From Nansenia antarctica (taxonomy: Eukaryota > Chordata > Actinopteri > Argentiniformes > Microstomatidae), in assembly GCA_963989245.1 (NCBI GenBank), contig OZ022342.1, positions 16,983,581 through 17,047,580 on the forward strand: a DNA stretch of 64,000 nt, read 5' to 3'. The translations under genes and the position numbers were made by a program. The number at the start of each line of letters is the position of its first letter. Position 1 is the stretch's first letter. This document shows, piece by piece, positions 23,120 through 36,961 of the stretch. Below the pieces are notes generated by a model that had not been told where the DNA came from, did no database searches, and was given only the letters and a program-made list of their open reading frames with translations.

Positions 23120-25835
23120 TCAGATCAGGATCTCCACCATGTCGTTGTCCACTTCCTGTTGTGCTGATGAAGGTTGGGGGTGGGCCTGCACGGGGGCCCG
23201 CCTCTCCAGGGTGCTGGAGTGGAACACTGGTACATCTGTATAGACCGGCAGAGAAGGACAGGGCCCATCACTTAGCAGGAGCTTTCTACTGTTAGACTTC
23301 ACAGCTCAAACTATTCAGGTCAGTCTCCCCCCCCCCCCCCCCCCACCCCCCTAAGAAACAGGTCACACCAATAATCATAGCCATTGTTTGTAATGAGTCT
23401 GGTTCCTTATTTGGTTTCTGTGATGCATTCTGTGACCGATGTGCCTGTAGAAAACCGGCTAAATAAAGTTGGACTGATTGATCCCTGTGTGTGTGTGGTA
23501 CCTGCGATGCGGTCTGGGATGTAGACGGGGCTGGGGCTGGAGAGGCGACTGGGCAGGGTCATGCTCTGCAGGGCGGGGGTGCTGGGCTTGCTGCTGGCCT
23601 CCTGCCCCTGGCTCTGGCCCTTGTCTGTCTGGGTACAGCTGTCTCTGCTGCCCGTCTTCGAGTGGCCTGCCGTCATGGGGGTGGAGGGCAGGACCGGGGA
23701 GGGAGACGAGGAGATGGACTCCGTCCTCAGGGAGTCCATACGGTAGTCTGGACGGTACTCTTGACCCAACAGAACCCCTAACGGAACATGGAACAGTTAG
23801 AACGCTGTGCTGCCGCCATGCAAACCAATCAACAGTTCAATCACAGCTCACATGTGACAGAGGTCTATATACTCTGTGTGTATTCACACACTGCTAGGCG
23901 GAGTTGAGTGAGCCAGTTGGCAGAGCACTGTTTCAAGGTTCATATTACACTCTCCTACCCCCCCCACCACAACACCCTTTCTCAGTCTTATGATTCTGTA
24001 CGACAACTGGACATGTCTAAACTAGGTGCGAGACAACTGTACATGTCTCAGCGAGGTCAATGCATGTTATATTTATCACTAATGCAACCCTATGCAGAAC
24101 AGATCCCCTCACATTCAGTGGAGGTAGAACACCCACACTCCTTTGTCTCTCTGTCATCAGGTTCAGACCAACACATCTCTGAATCCACTTCCTCTTACCC
24201 TGCCTTGCCAGTGGCTGGCCCTCTCGCCCAGGGCTGCGTCTCAAACGACGCCCTATTCTACATACGGTGCACTTTGACCAGAACCACATCGAACGTCAAA
24301 TGAGACCTTTCCCTGGTCCCTGAAATTCCCCCTGAATTCCCCCTGACCCACACACGCTACCTTACCCAGGGTGTGTCTCAAAGGCTGCGCTATTCCCAAC
24401 ATGGGAACATACTATTGACCAAAGGAAAAAGGAGCTTCCTCCAGAGCCAGACCCATTTCCTCTTACCCAGACTGCCCTTCCAGCTGCTGTCCTTGCGTTC
24501 CTCGGTGATGGGGGAGCTGCTGAGGCCCAGGCTGTGGGAGAGCAGGCCTGAGCCCCCTGTGTTGGCGATGGACATCAGGGACTTGGAGGGCCGCATGGTG
24601 GCCGGGGCGTCGGCCTTGTTGGGATCCTTCCTGGAGCGCTGGTGGAGCACCTTGATCATGGCGTCTTTCTCTATGATCTGGGCGTGCAGGTTCTTGATCC
24701 TGTGTAAATGGGAGGTGGGGGAAGAGAGGTAGAGGGTGGAGCGATAATTACACTACTGGTACAATCCTGTTTGTTCTAGCTATGCTCTCCCGGTGGAGGC
24801 AGGTTGAGTTAGGGTTAGTGTCAGGTTGGGTTAAGGTTAGTATAAGGTTGGGTTAGTGTTGGATATGGAGGTGAGGGTTAGTGTTAGATATGGAGGTGAG
24901 GAGGTGAGGGTTAGTGTTAGATATGGAGGTGAGGAGGTGAGGGTTAGTGTTGGATATGGAGGTGAGGAGGTGAGGGTTAGTGTTGGATATGGAGGTGAGG
25001 AGGTGAGGGTTAGTGTTGGATATGGAGGTGAGGAGGTGAGGGTTAGTGTTAGATATGGAGGTGAGGGTTAGTGTTAGATATGGAGGTGAGGGTTGGAGTG
25101 TACCTGCTCTCCATGTCTACACAGCGGCGGTTGGCCATGAGGATCTCCTCCTCCTCCTTCTGGATGCGAGCCTCCACTGACGTGTCATAGCTGCTGCTGG
25201 GGGAGTGGCTTATCAACGATGACGACGTATCCCTGGCATCACATAGACAGGGAGGATGGGTCATTCACCGTAGAGGGGTCAATCAGGTGATACCAAAAAC
25301 AGAAAGAATCCTCGCAGAATAGCACATACACTACATTCTTTCTTATGGAAAGCTCGATCCATTGCAATGCAAATTATTGTGTGTGTGTGTGTGTGTGTAC
25401 ATCAATCAATGTGTGTCTGTTGGTAGTGTGTGGACTGTGTACTTTTCACAATTCCTCTGACTCCGGCCTGCGGCCTCCCTACCTCTGGGTGGCGACAGAG
25501 GCTGCGGCATCCAGGGCGAACTGCCTCATGACGCTCTCCTCCAGGTACTTCTGCTCCCACTTGGTCATGTCGGCCTCCAGGGCCAGGATCCTCTCCTCCT
25601 TCTCCCTCAGGTGCTCCATCAGAGCTGTGGCGTTGTACTCGGAAGCACCGGTGCTGCTCTGGGACAAACCCTGGCGCTGGAGGGACGGATGGAGGGAGGG
25701 AGGGAATAAGTGAGGGAGGGGAGAGAGGGAGGGTGAACTGCTGTCCCAATATTGAACACACACACAGACACACACACACACACACACAAACAAACACACA
25801 CACAAACAAACAGCACACACAGACACACAGACACA

Positions 25836-25898
<63 letters not shown>

Positions 25899-26244
25899 AG
25901 CCACAGACACGCACACTTAAATACACACACTTTCAGCATACACTGTCTCTGTTCTCAGAATAAACCTTGGCCTGGGAGTGCGTCTGTGTTTCACTGTGAT
26001 GTTCTGAATGGCACCTATGGCAACACTGACTGGTAGTGAGGACGGCAGGTTTCTCTGTCTGTCTGAAGTCTCAGTGGACCACAGGGAATGTCTGCTCCCG
26101 CAGGCTCTAATGGAATATACAGCTGTTTGCTCCCCCCCCCCCCCCATCTCTCTGTAGTCTCTCTATCTGCCTCTTTCTCTGTCTTATCCCCCCCCCCAAT
26201 CTCTGTCTATATGCCTCCCCCTCTCTCTCATCCACCCCCCCTCC

Positions 26245-26289
<45 letters not shown>

Positions 26290-27207
26290 CAGGTCAGAGA
26301 GTACAGACAGGACCTCCGCTGTTCTGTCAGCTGCAACCTTTCCCCCACATTCCCAGCATCCTTCTGGCTTGCTGGACCTGGCTGCACTCTAGTAATGTAA
26401 AAACATTCCGTGGTGCTCTGCTCTGTTCTGTTCTGTTCTGCTCCGGCAGGACACACAGGAAGGGCAGGATGGAATTTATGGAATAGAACATCTCCTCTGG
26501 GACCGTTCCGCATGGAATTCTAGGTCAGGACGCCCCGCCGGCTGCAGCTGAGACACAGCTCTGTCTCCTAGTGTCTTTAACAGACTGTGTGTGTCTGCGT
26601 GTGTGTGTGTGTGTTTTATGATTTATGTACCTGAATAGAGATGATGTGAACATCTGTGGGTATGTGTTTATATTTGATGTACATGTGTAATATTTGATGT
26701 ACGTGTGTTTTATGACGCATGGTGGAGTCAAAAGGATATTGTTGCGTGTGTATCATCATTGTGTGAATGTATCAGTGGTAGTGTGTATGTAGTGTGAATT
26801 GTCTGTATTTTAAGTGTGTCTGTGGGAGTAATACATCTGATTAAAGTCTGGTCTGTGCATATGTTGGTCTATCTCATCTCAATCATTGTGTGTATTATCT
26901 GTGTGTGCGCGTGTATTATCTATGTGTGCATGTGTATTATCTGTGTGTGTGTGTGTATTATCTGTGTGTGCGTGTGTATTATCTGTGTGTGCGTGTGTAT
27001 TATCTGTGTGTGCGCATGTATTATCTGTGTGTGTGTGTGTGTGTGTGTGTGTTTTACCTGTTGCATGCGTAGTGACTCCAGCTCTCTCTCCAGGCGCGTG
27101 CGTAAGCGATGCTCCAGCTGTTCTCTCTTCTCACAGGCGGCCTGCAGTTGAGCCAGGGCCTGCTGCATCCGCTCCACCTTCTCCACATACACCTGCTTCT
27201 TCTTCAG

Positions 27208-27262
<55 letters not shown>

Positions 27263-30027
27263 AATACTCACAATTGGTGAGGTGCAAAGGACTCAAACAT
27301 TTGGGTGCCTGTTCGGAATGGGTGCCTGTTCGTCTAAAAATAACACACACACACGTCAGTCGGGATAGCGGCAAAACTGAGACAGGAAATTGAGACAACA
27401 GGTGAGACTGTTTCACTTTCCACCCCCATCATCACAACGCAAAGCTCCCTGCCGCCCCCCACCCGCCGCCCCCCAACCCAAAGTGCCCCACCCCCACCCA
27501 GACCCCCACTAACAAGATAATACTGTCTTTGTGTCCCCAGAACCAAGTCTCAAAGTCCCTCTCCAGCCCCTTTGAACTGCGGCAGGAGCAGCTATAATTG
27601 TGGCCAGACTGAATAGATTGATTTAGCTCAGGGTGATTCTCTAAAGAAAGAGAGAGAAAGACAGAAAAGGAGAGAAAGAAAGGGAGAAATAGAGGGTGCG
27701 CTGCAGAGTTCCCACACAGACAGAGGAGAGGGCCAAGAATCTGGCCTTGTTCAATCTGGCCTTGTTCAGGCCCTTTCATGGCAGACAGAAAACTCAAACT
27801 CAAGAGCCTTTGTTCAGGAACAAGCGGGTGTTTGTGGCGGTGCTGGGCAGAAGTGGAGCAGTCCGGTGCTTTTTAGGACAGCCCTGGTCCGATTTCCGCA
27901 CCGCTCTGTCCCCACCCCGGCCAGCTAACTTCCCCGGCCCTCTGGACGCAAGCCAGGCTATTTCAGTAGCAAGGGGCAGACACGCCTACTTGGCAGTTCA
28001 CTTCCATTCATTTAGCTATGTCTGAAGCTTAAAAAATCTATGTGGACAGCACAAACCACTGGACCGACTGCTCTCGAACAAAAAGAGGAAAAAAGTCAAA
28101 CCATCTCTGAGCCCACCACCTTTTCCTGGATGGATTTATGATCGTGGAAACCTTTCCTATGACCTCTCAAATACATGCGGGTGCAGCATGAAATCTCATT
28201 GATGGGAAAAAGTTACTCAGATTTCAAAGCCGCAGCTGGAATGAGGATATAACGCACCATGCTGACAAATACAGGGCTGCAAAATCCCTGTAAATTCTGA
28301 AATTTGTTATGTTTTTTATGTTGTTGTTAAACTGATATCCTCAGACAATGTAGATAACTGCATTGAGAGAAAAACAAAAAACAAAAACAATGTGACACTG
28401 AATTTAGGACCTTGATGACAACCAACAGTGGCTAAATTCCATAGATGTTCAGATTCCAGAAGTACCATGGTTTATGTATTATAATTGAAAAATCCCCAAA
28501 TATTGTGTTTTTTCACTTAATGTCCAACTGTAACATTTCTCAGAACAATATTATTTATAAAAAAAGAAGTTGATGTCCCATGCTAATTTCAGACCCAGCA
28601 CCAGCCAACCAACCACGACCATAATGCATGAAAGCTGGGAGCAGCTCCAGGTTTCCACAGGGTACTTTCTTCCCGGGCTGGGCCCACACAGAGGCCAGTG
28701 TTTGGGGTTGTCTCTCTGCCTGAGAGAGGCCTCCGCTGGGCCTGTGGTGATCCAGGGGTCACAACCTGGTATCTGGTCACTGGAGCGTTACCACAGAGGT
28801 CTTATTAGAGCTGCTACTGGCATCTGAGAGCAAGGACTTAAAAGAGGCCAAATACAAGGGGAGGAAACTTAGGTTTGGGAGATTTGTTGTTTTCTTTGTG
28901 TTGTGAACCAAAGGGGGAGTTTTGTTGCGAAAAGTAACAGTGTTTTCAATCAGTGTAAACACACACACCTCTTCTCCACTGCAGAGTTCAGTATTACTAG
29001 ACAAACAGCTCTGACAAACTAACACTGTTGGTCACAGCTGAACATATACGAACTACACCACAATAATAATAATAATAATAATAATAATAACTTGGATTTC
29101 TATAGCGCCTTTCATAAAACCCAAGGACGCTTAATGTGATCAATACAGGGGCTTCAAACAGATTAGATCACCAGGGGAAATGCTGACTCTTCTGGCTATC
29201 TGGATATCAAACTCAAAGCTTAAAGGTGATACATCGAAACGAAGACAGAAAGCAAACTGACTGTGTGCAAAAATTAAAGCAAAAGTGTGCTTTCAGGAAG
29301 AGAGTTTTTCATTTCAATAAGTTTCATTTACATCTACCACCACCTTGAAGTCATGACTATACTTATGACTCCACCAGGGGGCATAAATATACAGTTCGGA
29401 TAGATCAACTGCAAGTCAGCAAGTTTTCAAGACACACATGTTTGTCTGTTACTGTAATAGCCTTTAGGAATACTATTCCTAAACAAAATCTCTTCAAGTG
29501 AAAGTTGACACTGCTTTTCTGCCTCTTCATCCGTCACCTCAAAACCATTGACCTTTTCAGCAGGGGAGGATTATGGGGCTTGCTTAATGAAACGTGTTGT
29601 TTTCAGCATTATCGCTTAAGAAATTAAGAACTAATCCCACTCACCTCCTCCTCCAGTTTGACTACTTTGGCCTGGGCATTGTTGAGAGCTTGGTCTCTGA
29701 TCTCAATGTGTCTCCTCTGGTCCTCGGTGGTGGAGCGCAGGGCACTCTGCTCTATCTCCAGCTTCTCCTTCTCACGAATCGTCTCTTTGTCTGTTGAAAC
29801 ATCAGGAACAGAACACTGAGGACCGTCTTCTACAACCATTACTCTAACTGTTTCACTCACAATCAATGGTTTGTAATAATGTTACCTAATATTATTATTA
29901 TTAGACTCCATCTCAAAGGCTTGAATTGTCACTTGTTAGCTGATTATTAGAGTAACTATTGCAAAAGCAACAGCTCATTGGGAGGAACATAAATTGATCT
30001 AATTGATTAAGTTCTGTTACACACACA

Positions 30028-30080
<53 letters not shown>

Positions 30081-30489
30081 AAGAGAGAAGCATACATGCT
30101 TCTGAATAACACAATGTACTACTATCTGGACACACAATCAAGCCTTGGCCGGGGTAGCATCTCGGGTTATTATTTTTTGCTTTTTACTATTGCTGAGGAT
30201 CCAGAGTGGTATGTTCAGGGTGTGTGTTGAATGTTAGAGGCCTGCGGTATGTCCTGTTCATATGTGACTCACTCTGGGCCAGGAGCTGAGAGATGGTCTT
30301 GCGATTGTCCTCGGTTCCCTCGCACTCCTTGGCAGCGAGCTGCTTGTTGGCCGTTTCCATGCGCTCTGCAACACAGAACGTAATTGGCAAAGTCAAGTCA
30401 AAGACATAAAAGTCATGCTTGCACGCATATCATACACAGGCAGGCGGACACACACACACACGCACGTGCACACACACGCACGTGCACAT

Positions 30490-30520
<31 letters not shown>

Positions 30521-33500
30521 CAATATTTACAGGAATTAGCACATAATGTGGCAGCAAAACATGGTAAAACAGAAAAGCTCCTTAAAGACAAGCGAAAACT
30601 CTTTGCAGAGAAGCACATTCCATTGAGTCAGTCAGGCTAACACTTTTTAATATGCAGGACATGTATGGAATTTAGGGGAATTTGGGCACCATTAAACAGT
30701 TACAACAGCCTTTCCAAAAATATGAGATTTTGTAAACGTTGCTGTTTGGACAGAGGGCCAAGGAATGAAGTGAATATGGAGGCAGAGGGAGTTCAGAATC
30801 CCCTGAAGAGAATTTAATAGGGCTGCTGTTGACGTGGAACAGTTCTCCCTCTTAAGATCCCCGTCTTCATTCCACGCACATAAAACGCCCCGGGGCCCCG
30901 GTTGCTCAGCAAAAAGAGCAAACAAAAATAAAACAATGACTTTACATGAGCACATTTCCCAGAGAGGGAGAGGGTCATAATTCTCCAACGGAGTCAGGAG
31001 AAAATTGGCCCGAAACAAAACAGCCTTTATTTCTGGGCCAAGCGTTAGAATAATATTTCTGTGAGAGTTTAAGTCAACCATGCTGTGCTTTGCAACATAG
31101 AAAGACATCTCTCCAGAAAGTTCCATTCAGTTCTTCCATTCCATCCCTGCTTCTCGAAACATAACAAACTGGGGTATACATTTACCCTAACTCCAGAAAG
31201 TAGAGCAAGATATCAATTTCACATGTGTAAGGCTGCCAAAACTATGGAAGAAAAAAGAAAGAAAGAAAGGAAGGGGGAAGGAGGGATGGCAAAAAAAAGG
31301 GTTGTATGTGATGTGTTGTAAAAGCATGGAATTTCCCTCTAGACCCTGGTCTGGACCTGGGTCTGGGCTCAGAGCCATGAATGGACCTTTTTTCTTCCCT
31401 CTGCAGGGCTAAAGACCTCCGTGAGGTAGAGATGTGAAACTCCCCACGCTCACTGGACTGCAGCTCAGAGACGCTGACACAAACACAGAGTGAAGTCTGG
31501 GGATGAAGGGTCTGAAGCAATGACACTGGGACTTTGGACTCTGACAGGACACCAACATATCATACAGACTGATCATCATTGATTACTCATGATCAATGGC
31601 AGTGAAACAGAAAATCACAGCATAACACACATGACCTCTCTAAACATAAACATCTACTTCTCCTATGAGTCACACTCAGAACACAGAGCCACGTGTACAA
31701 CACAGCTACAACCATAAAGTTGTACCATACAATTGTAGTAGTAGTTCTAATAGTTGTTCTATTTCTATGGCTACAACCGCATCCCCATTCTAGAGCTGTA
31801 ATAGTTCTAGATAAAAATCATGAGAGGGCTAGATGGGATATGTAGAGTAGGAGTTCAATCTAATCAAACCAAATACTGCAACCGAACCGATGAGCAAATA
31901 TCCTGGCAACGCTGTAAGGTAGTACTAAGAAAGCAAAGTACTTCCAAGCAAATTCTATCTGTCCCAACAAGCCAACTGACAACTCCCCTCACTTCCAATA
32001 CAAGGCTAATTGAATGCAAAAAGGATACACCACCCTGATCTGTGCACCCAAACGTGTTGTTTTATTCTCATGAAATGTCACTGAGCATGACAGATAAAAG
32101 CTTAAACCAGTGTCCATTCAATAATTGTCCAGGTGTCCTATCTGTATCAGAGGTATCACCTTTAGCAGGGTTCGACAGTGCGACTGTTTTGGTCGCATTT
32201 GCGAGTGAATATATTTCTGTGCGACTTGGAAATACATTCAATCGCACCAGTGCGACAAAAAAAATAAAGTTTTTTTTTTTTTTTTTTTTTACTAGCACCA
32301 GGGGAGCCACCCCTCCTAAATTTCGTTGTTTGGTACCTGTACTATAGCAATGACAATAAAGACCATTCATTCATTCATACTGTGAGAGCCTCTGTGTCCC
32401 TGAGTAAGAGATCATGGGGATCATGTCCCTCATGATCACAAGTGACCATAGGAGATAAATCACTGAACTTGTCAACATATTAACTTCGGGACCTGCAGCC
32501 AAAGACAATCACAGAAGCCAGGTAGGCTTACCTGTGTATGCTGCATATTAATGGCTGCTATACGGTTTGCATATTCACTGCTGTTTGGCTGATTGATTAC
32601 TGAGTTGGTTTTGGAGTGCTGGCATTAACCTGGTTCGGCAGACTCGGAGCTGTGTTGTCTAGATGCTGTCAAATAAGGAATCTCCGCGTTGTCTCTTTGA
32701 TTGATTGATTGATTGAGTTTATTCATGGTTCGACAGTAAGCAGTAATCCAAGGGATGACATGTGAAAGTGTGAACACCTATTTCCAACATGGTCCTTTGA
32801 TATTAACATACAAAGTCTATCTCCGTTTAGAATGATAAGGTTCTATCTCCGTTTAGAATGATAAGGTTCTATCTCCGTTTAGAATGAGAAGGTTCTATCT
32901 CCGTTTAGAATGATAAGGTTCTATCTCCGTTTAGAATGATAAGGTTCTATCTCCGTTTAGAATGATAAGGTTCTATCTCCGTTTAGAATGATAAGGTTCT
33001 ATCTCCGTTTAGAATGATAAGGTTCTATCTCCGTTTAGAATGATAAGGTTCTATCTCCGTTTAGAATGATAAGGTTCTATCTCCGTTTAGAATGATAAGG
33101 TTCTATCTCCGTTTAGAATGATAAGGTTCTATCTCCGTTTAGAATGATAAGGTTCTATCTCCGTTTAGAATGATAAGGTTCTATCTCCGTTTAGAATGAT
33201 AAGGTTCTATCTCCGCTTAGGGCAGTTCAGAGATATTGAGCGTCAAAGTTTTTACATTCCATTATGTTCTGTGAGATGGAACCTTTGTATTTTATGAATT
33301 ACTAACTCAAAAATGTAAACATTTAAAAATAACACCACACAGGCATTAATAAACACCTACAGTGTCAAGAGCCGGTTATGATAATTCTGATATGTTATGA
33401 TTATGATAATTTGTTGTCGTCATACGAAAATTGCGCAATTTTCATTGTGCTACTGAAATTCTTGGTGTGCTACTAAATTTTTTGACATGGTAGCACAGTG

Positions 33501-35305
33501 CTACCTGGCGAAAAGGTAAGCGTCAAACCCTGCCTTTAGCCCAGCACCTTAGATACATACAGGCGGAATGGAAAACCACAGCCAGATCCCAGCTGCTACT
33601 ATCCCATACCTCCCTCCCTACACACGTACTACATACTAACTAGAGGTAAGTACTGTAGGGTAGACGTGCTCACCTCTGAGGTCTCTGTTGAAGTCGTGCA
33701 GCCTGCGCACCTCCAGCTCCAGCTTGTTCCTCATGGTCTTCTCCAGAGCTTCTCTCTTGGTGGACGACTTGGCCAGGTTCTCATAGGCCTCCGACACCAG
33801 CGTGATCTCCGTCTCCAGCTGACAGCAGGGAGAGAAGAAGAGTGATGTCTTCAAAGGTCAAACTACTGCCTGAGGACTAGATGGGGAAACCTTTAGAAAG
33901 ATATATATTTAAAAAATCCAGCAAGCCTATTAGCCTCGAGCTAAGGTAGAGCTATTACCATGCTGCTTATATATCAGTAGTCCTTATGGATCTACATAAA
34001 ATACCCTAAACAGTGGAGGCTGGTGGAGGTAGAAATCGGAGGACGGGCTCTTGTAATCCATGGAAAGGAATAGAATGAGGAACGGCAATAAACGCATGTG
34101 GGTTGGGCGGTTATACCGATTTTTTTCTTCCATAAATTGCTATATATAATAAACGTGTGTTTGTCCACTACTGTCTGTGTGGTTGAAAATGCTATGACAG
34201 TGATATACATTGTTTAAAAAAAATCTGTTGTCAAATAAATAACCTGTCAAAAAAGACAGTATTGTGACAGCTTCTCCTCAGAACAGAGAATTGCAAAAAG
34301 ATATGGTGAGTGCAAGCGAGTTGGTCCCAAACAACAACAAAAAAGCAGCTGCTGCAATTTGGAAGCATTTCGGGTTCTGACCGAATGACGAGGGCGAGCC
34401 AGCAAATCTTGCCCAGGCTGTGTGTACGATTTGCATTAAGAAGATGACAGCCAAAGAGCAGCGAGCAGACTCAGAGATGACTGCCTACTGTCGTGTGAGC
34501 CTGTGATTGACGGAGACGAAGATCCCCTTCTCTGGTGGAAATCAAATGGAGCCAGCTGCTTTCCACTGATGGGTGGCCCGAAAGTACTGTCGTGTGTGCT
34601 CACCATCAGAGAGGGTGTTCAGCACAGCAGGCAAAGTTGTAAGTCTGTTATGTGCTCTGCTGAAGCCTGAAAAAGTAAACCTGCTTGTTTTTCTGGCGAC
34701 AAACCTAGAATAGACTTAAGAATAGCCCAACGTTGCTGCCAATTTTGTGATTTATTGTTATTTTGTTATTAGTTGATAAGCCTACTGGATGCTATAGGCT
34801 GTGCTTATAATTTAATTTATTTGTACTGGATTGTAGCCCATTCTGTTTGTTTGACAGACACCAGAGAATTACAGGCTGTATTTGCACTCAAGCTTTATAT
34901 TTGTAGCTTTATAGATGTTGTTAATGTTTGCTATTCTGTTTCTGATGTTGTTCAGAGAATAAAACAGTGAAAATAATAATACAGTCCTGACACCGTAACA
35001 TTTGGGGACGGTTTAACAGTGTAAAACAATTGATACCCTACCACCAGCCTCCCCTGCCAAAACAGTAACTCAGTTCACCCATGTTATCTAGATGTTCCCC
35101 AGCTTTTACCTTCTTCAACTTGGTGACCTTCTCAGAGAACACCTCCATCTCCTTCTTCATCGTCCTGTTCTCCTCTGACAGCATGTCCACCATCTGCTGG
35201 GCTCGGGCCATCATGGCGAAGGGTGGCTCCGTCTGCAGGTGGGAGTGCGGATGAGGGTAGTGCCCAGGCGGATGGCCCTGATACTGTTGTTGTTGTTGTT
35301 GCTGT

Positions 35306-35346
<41 letters not shown>

Positions 35347-36924
35347 CTGCTGTTGATGTTGTTGTTGTTGCTGCTGTTGATGTTGTTGCTGTTGCTGCTG
35401 TTGTTGTTGTTGCTGCTGTTGTTGGTGTAGTTGATGTTGTTGTTGTTGTTGTTGTTGGTACTGGTGATGTTGCTGCTGGTGGTGCATCCGGGAGGTGGAC
35501 CCGTAGGGGTCATGAGGGAAGCCGTGGCCTCTCTGAGGTTGAGGGTGCATGGGTCCAGGGCCGTAGGGGTCTCCCTGGTGTGAGCCAGGGCCTTGAGGGC
35601 TGCGGGGGCCCATGGGGCCATAGGGGTCTCCCTGGAGGTGGGGGTGGGAGGAGTGGGAGGCGCTGAACAGACTGCTGAGGGTGGAGGACTGGGCGCGGGA
35701 CAGAGAGCCCACGGACGTCACAGAGGAGGTGGGGCTGTGGTGATGGAGGGGTCTCTGAGAGTGCACTGAGCCCTCCTTGTTGGATCTGTGGACATGGAAC
35801 AACCATGAGAGAGATGAACACTGAGGACCTTATTATCGTATTAACCTACAGTATACTGTACATCTGTGGGGTTGTGGGTCAACCATAAACCATCAAACAT
35901 TCTCCAACAGTCTATTGACATTGTCATTGCCATAGAGAAATTAAACTATACCATCTCATAGCTTGTTCTCGTAAGACAAGAGGCAGTCCCAGTCACTGTG
36001 AACTGTGCTTATTCACCATACTGCCTGTACACCTGGGAACGTTTTTTTTTTTTCCAACTGATCAACAAAGGCCAATCCTGAACTGGTTTAGGAATAAGCA
36101 AACATTCCTGCGTCTGAATGGAACGTTGTCAGAGAGAGAGGGATCATGTCGCGACACGTTTCGGATGATGATTAAAATTCTCCGGCATTCATCTTGTGTT
36201 TGCCAGTGATTTGCTCTGAGGTAAACGCTCTGGGGAGAAACAGGCTGAACAGGATCTGTCCTCCCCGTCCTCCTGACTACTGGCTCTGAGTCTGTGGGAA
36301 AAAGCCAGCCGGAGAGAGAAGGAGAAATGCCTCCCTCAGCCTTTCTGCTCACCAACAACCTGTTCCCGACAGGCTGACAGACAGACAGGCAGGCAGACAC
36401 ACAGACAGACAGACAGGCAGGCAGGCAGACACGCTGAGAGAAGGATAGGTACTAACTCGCCCTCCAGCACAGAGTATGACCCTCATCGAGAAGTTCAAGA
36501 GTAAGAGAGGCTGAATCATCAAAGTTAAATGTTAATGGAAAGTATTCAATTGGGTTGCCTTGCCTTGAAGGACATTGGTGTATGCATGATTCATTCCTGT
36601 TCTGATAAATTATACCTGCTGGCAGGAATGGTGAATCCCTAACAAAAAAGAACTTGCATAGTCTGACATTTGCATAAATCTTGCTTTGACGTCAATGGGA
36701 AATGTTCGTGATGATTCGACTCAAGCGCACGGATTGAGTTAGGATTTCACGCTAACTGAATGAATGCTAAAACAGAGTGATATAACTCAAACAGACGGTC
36801 TGTTGGCTGTCTTATACCATGCTGGAAAACATGACTAAAGACAGATCCTATAGTCAGTACTGTAACTGCTTTTGGTATCAACACTAGCTGAAACAGACAG
36901 GATGTGATACAGACTGAGAGTGAG

Positions 36925-36961
<37 letters not shown>

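Larger units (their letters stand above)
32166..33532. mobile_element. hAT-like non-autonomous element carrying a minisatellite
   Basis: The left end CAGGGTTCGAC (32166-32176) and right end GTCAAACCCTG (33522-33532) are imperfect inverted repeats. The flanks share CCTTTAG (32159-32165 and 33533-33539), a 7-bp direct repeat consistent with a worn 8-bp hAT duplication. Both termini contain related sequence (AGTGCGACT and GCACAGTGCTACC). Inside are a dispersed-repeat insertion (about 32285-32382) and a 26-bp minisatellite. It lies in an amot intron and encodes no protein. Confidence 0.65.

Noticed and set aside
24853..25098. Possible CRISPR-like array because of regularly spaced repeats.
   Set aside because: The units are contiguous tandem repeats without unique spacers, in a vertebrate intron.
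35223..35666. Plus-strand ORFs of Val or Leu repeats opposite amot.
   Set aside because: They are antisense shadows of the poly-Gln coding tract.
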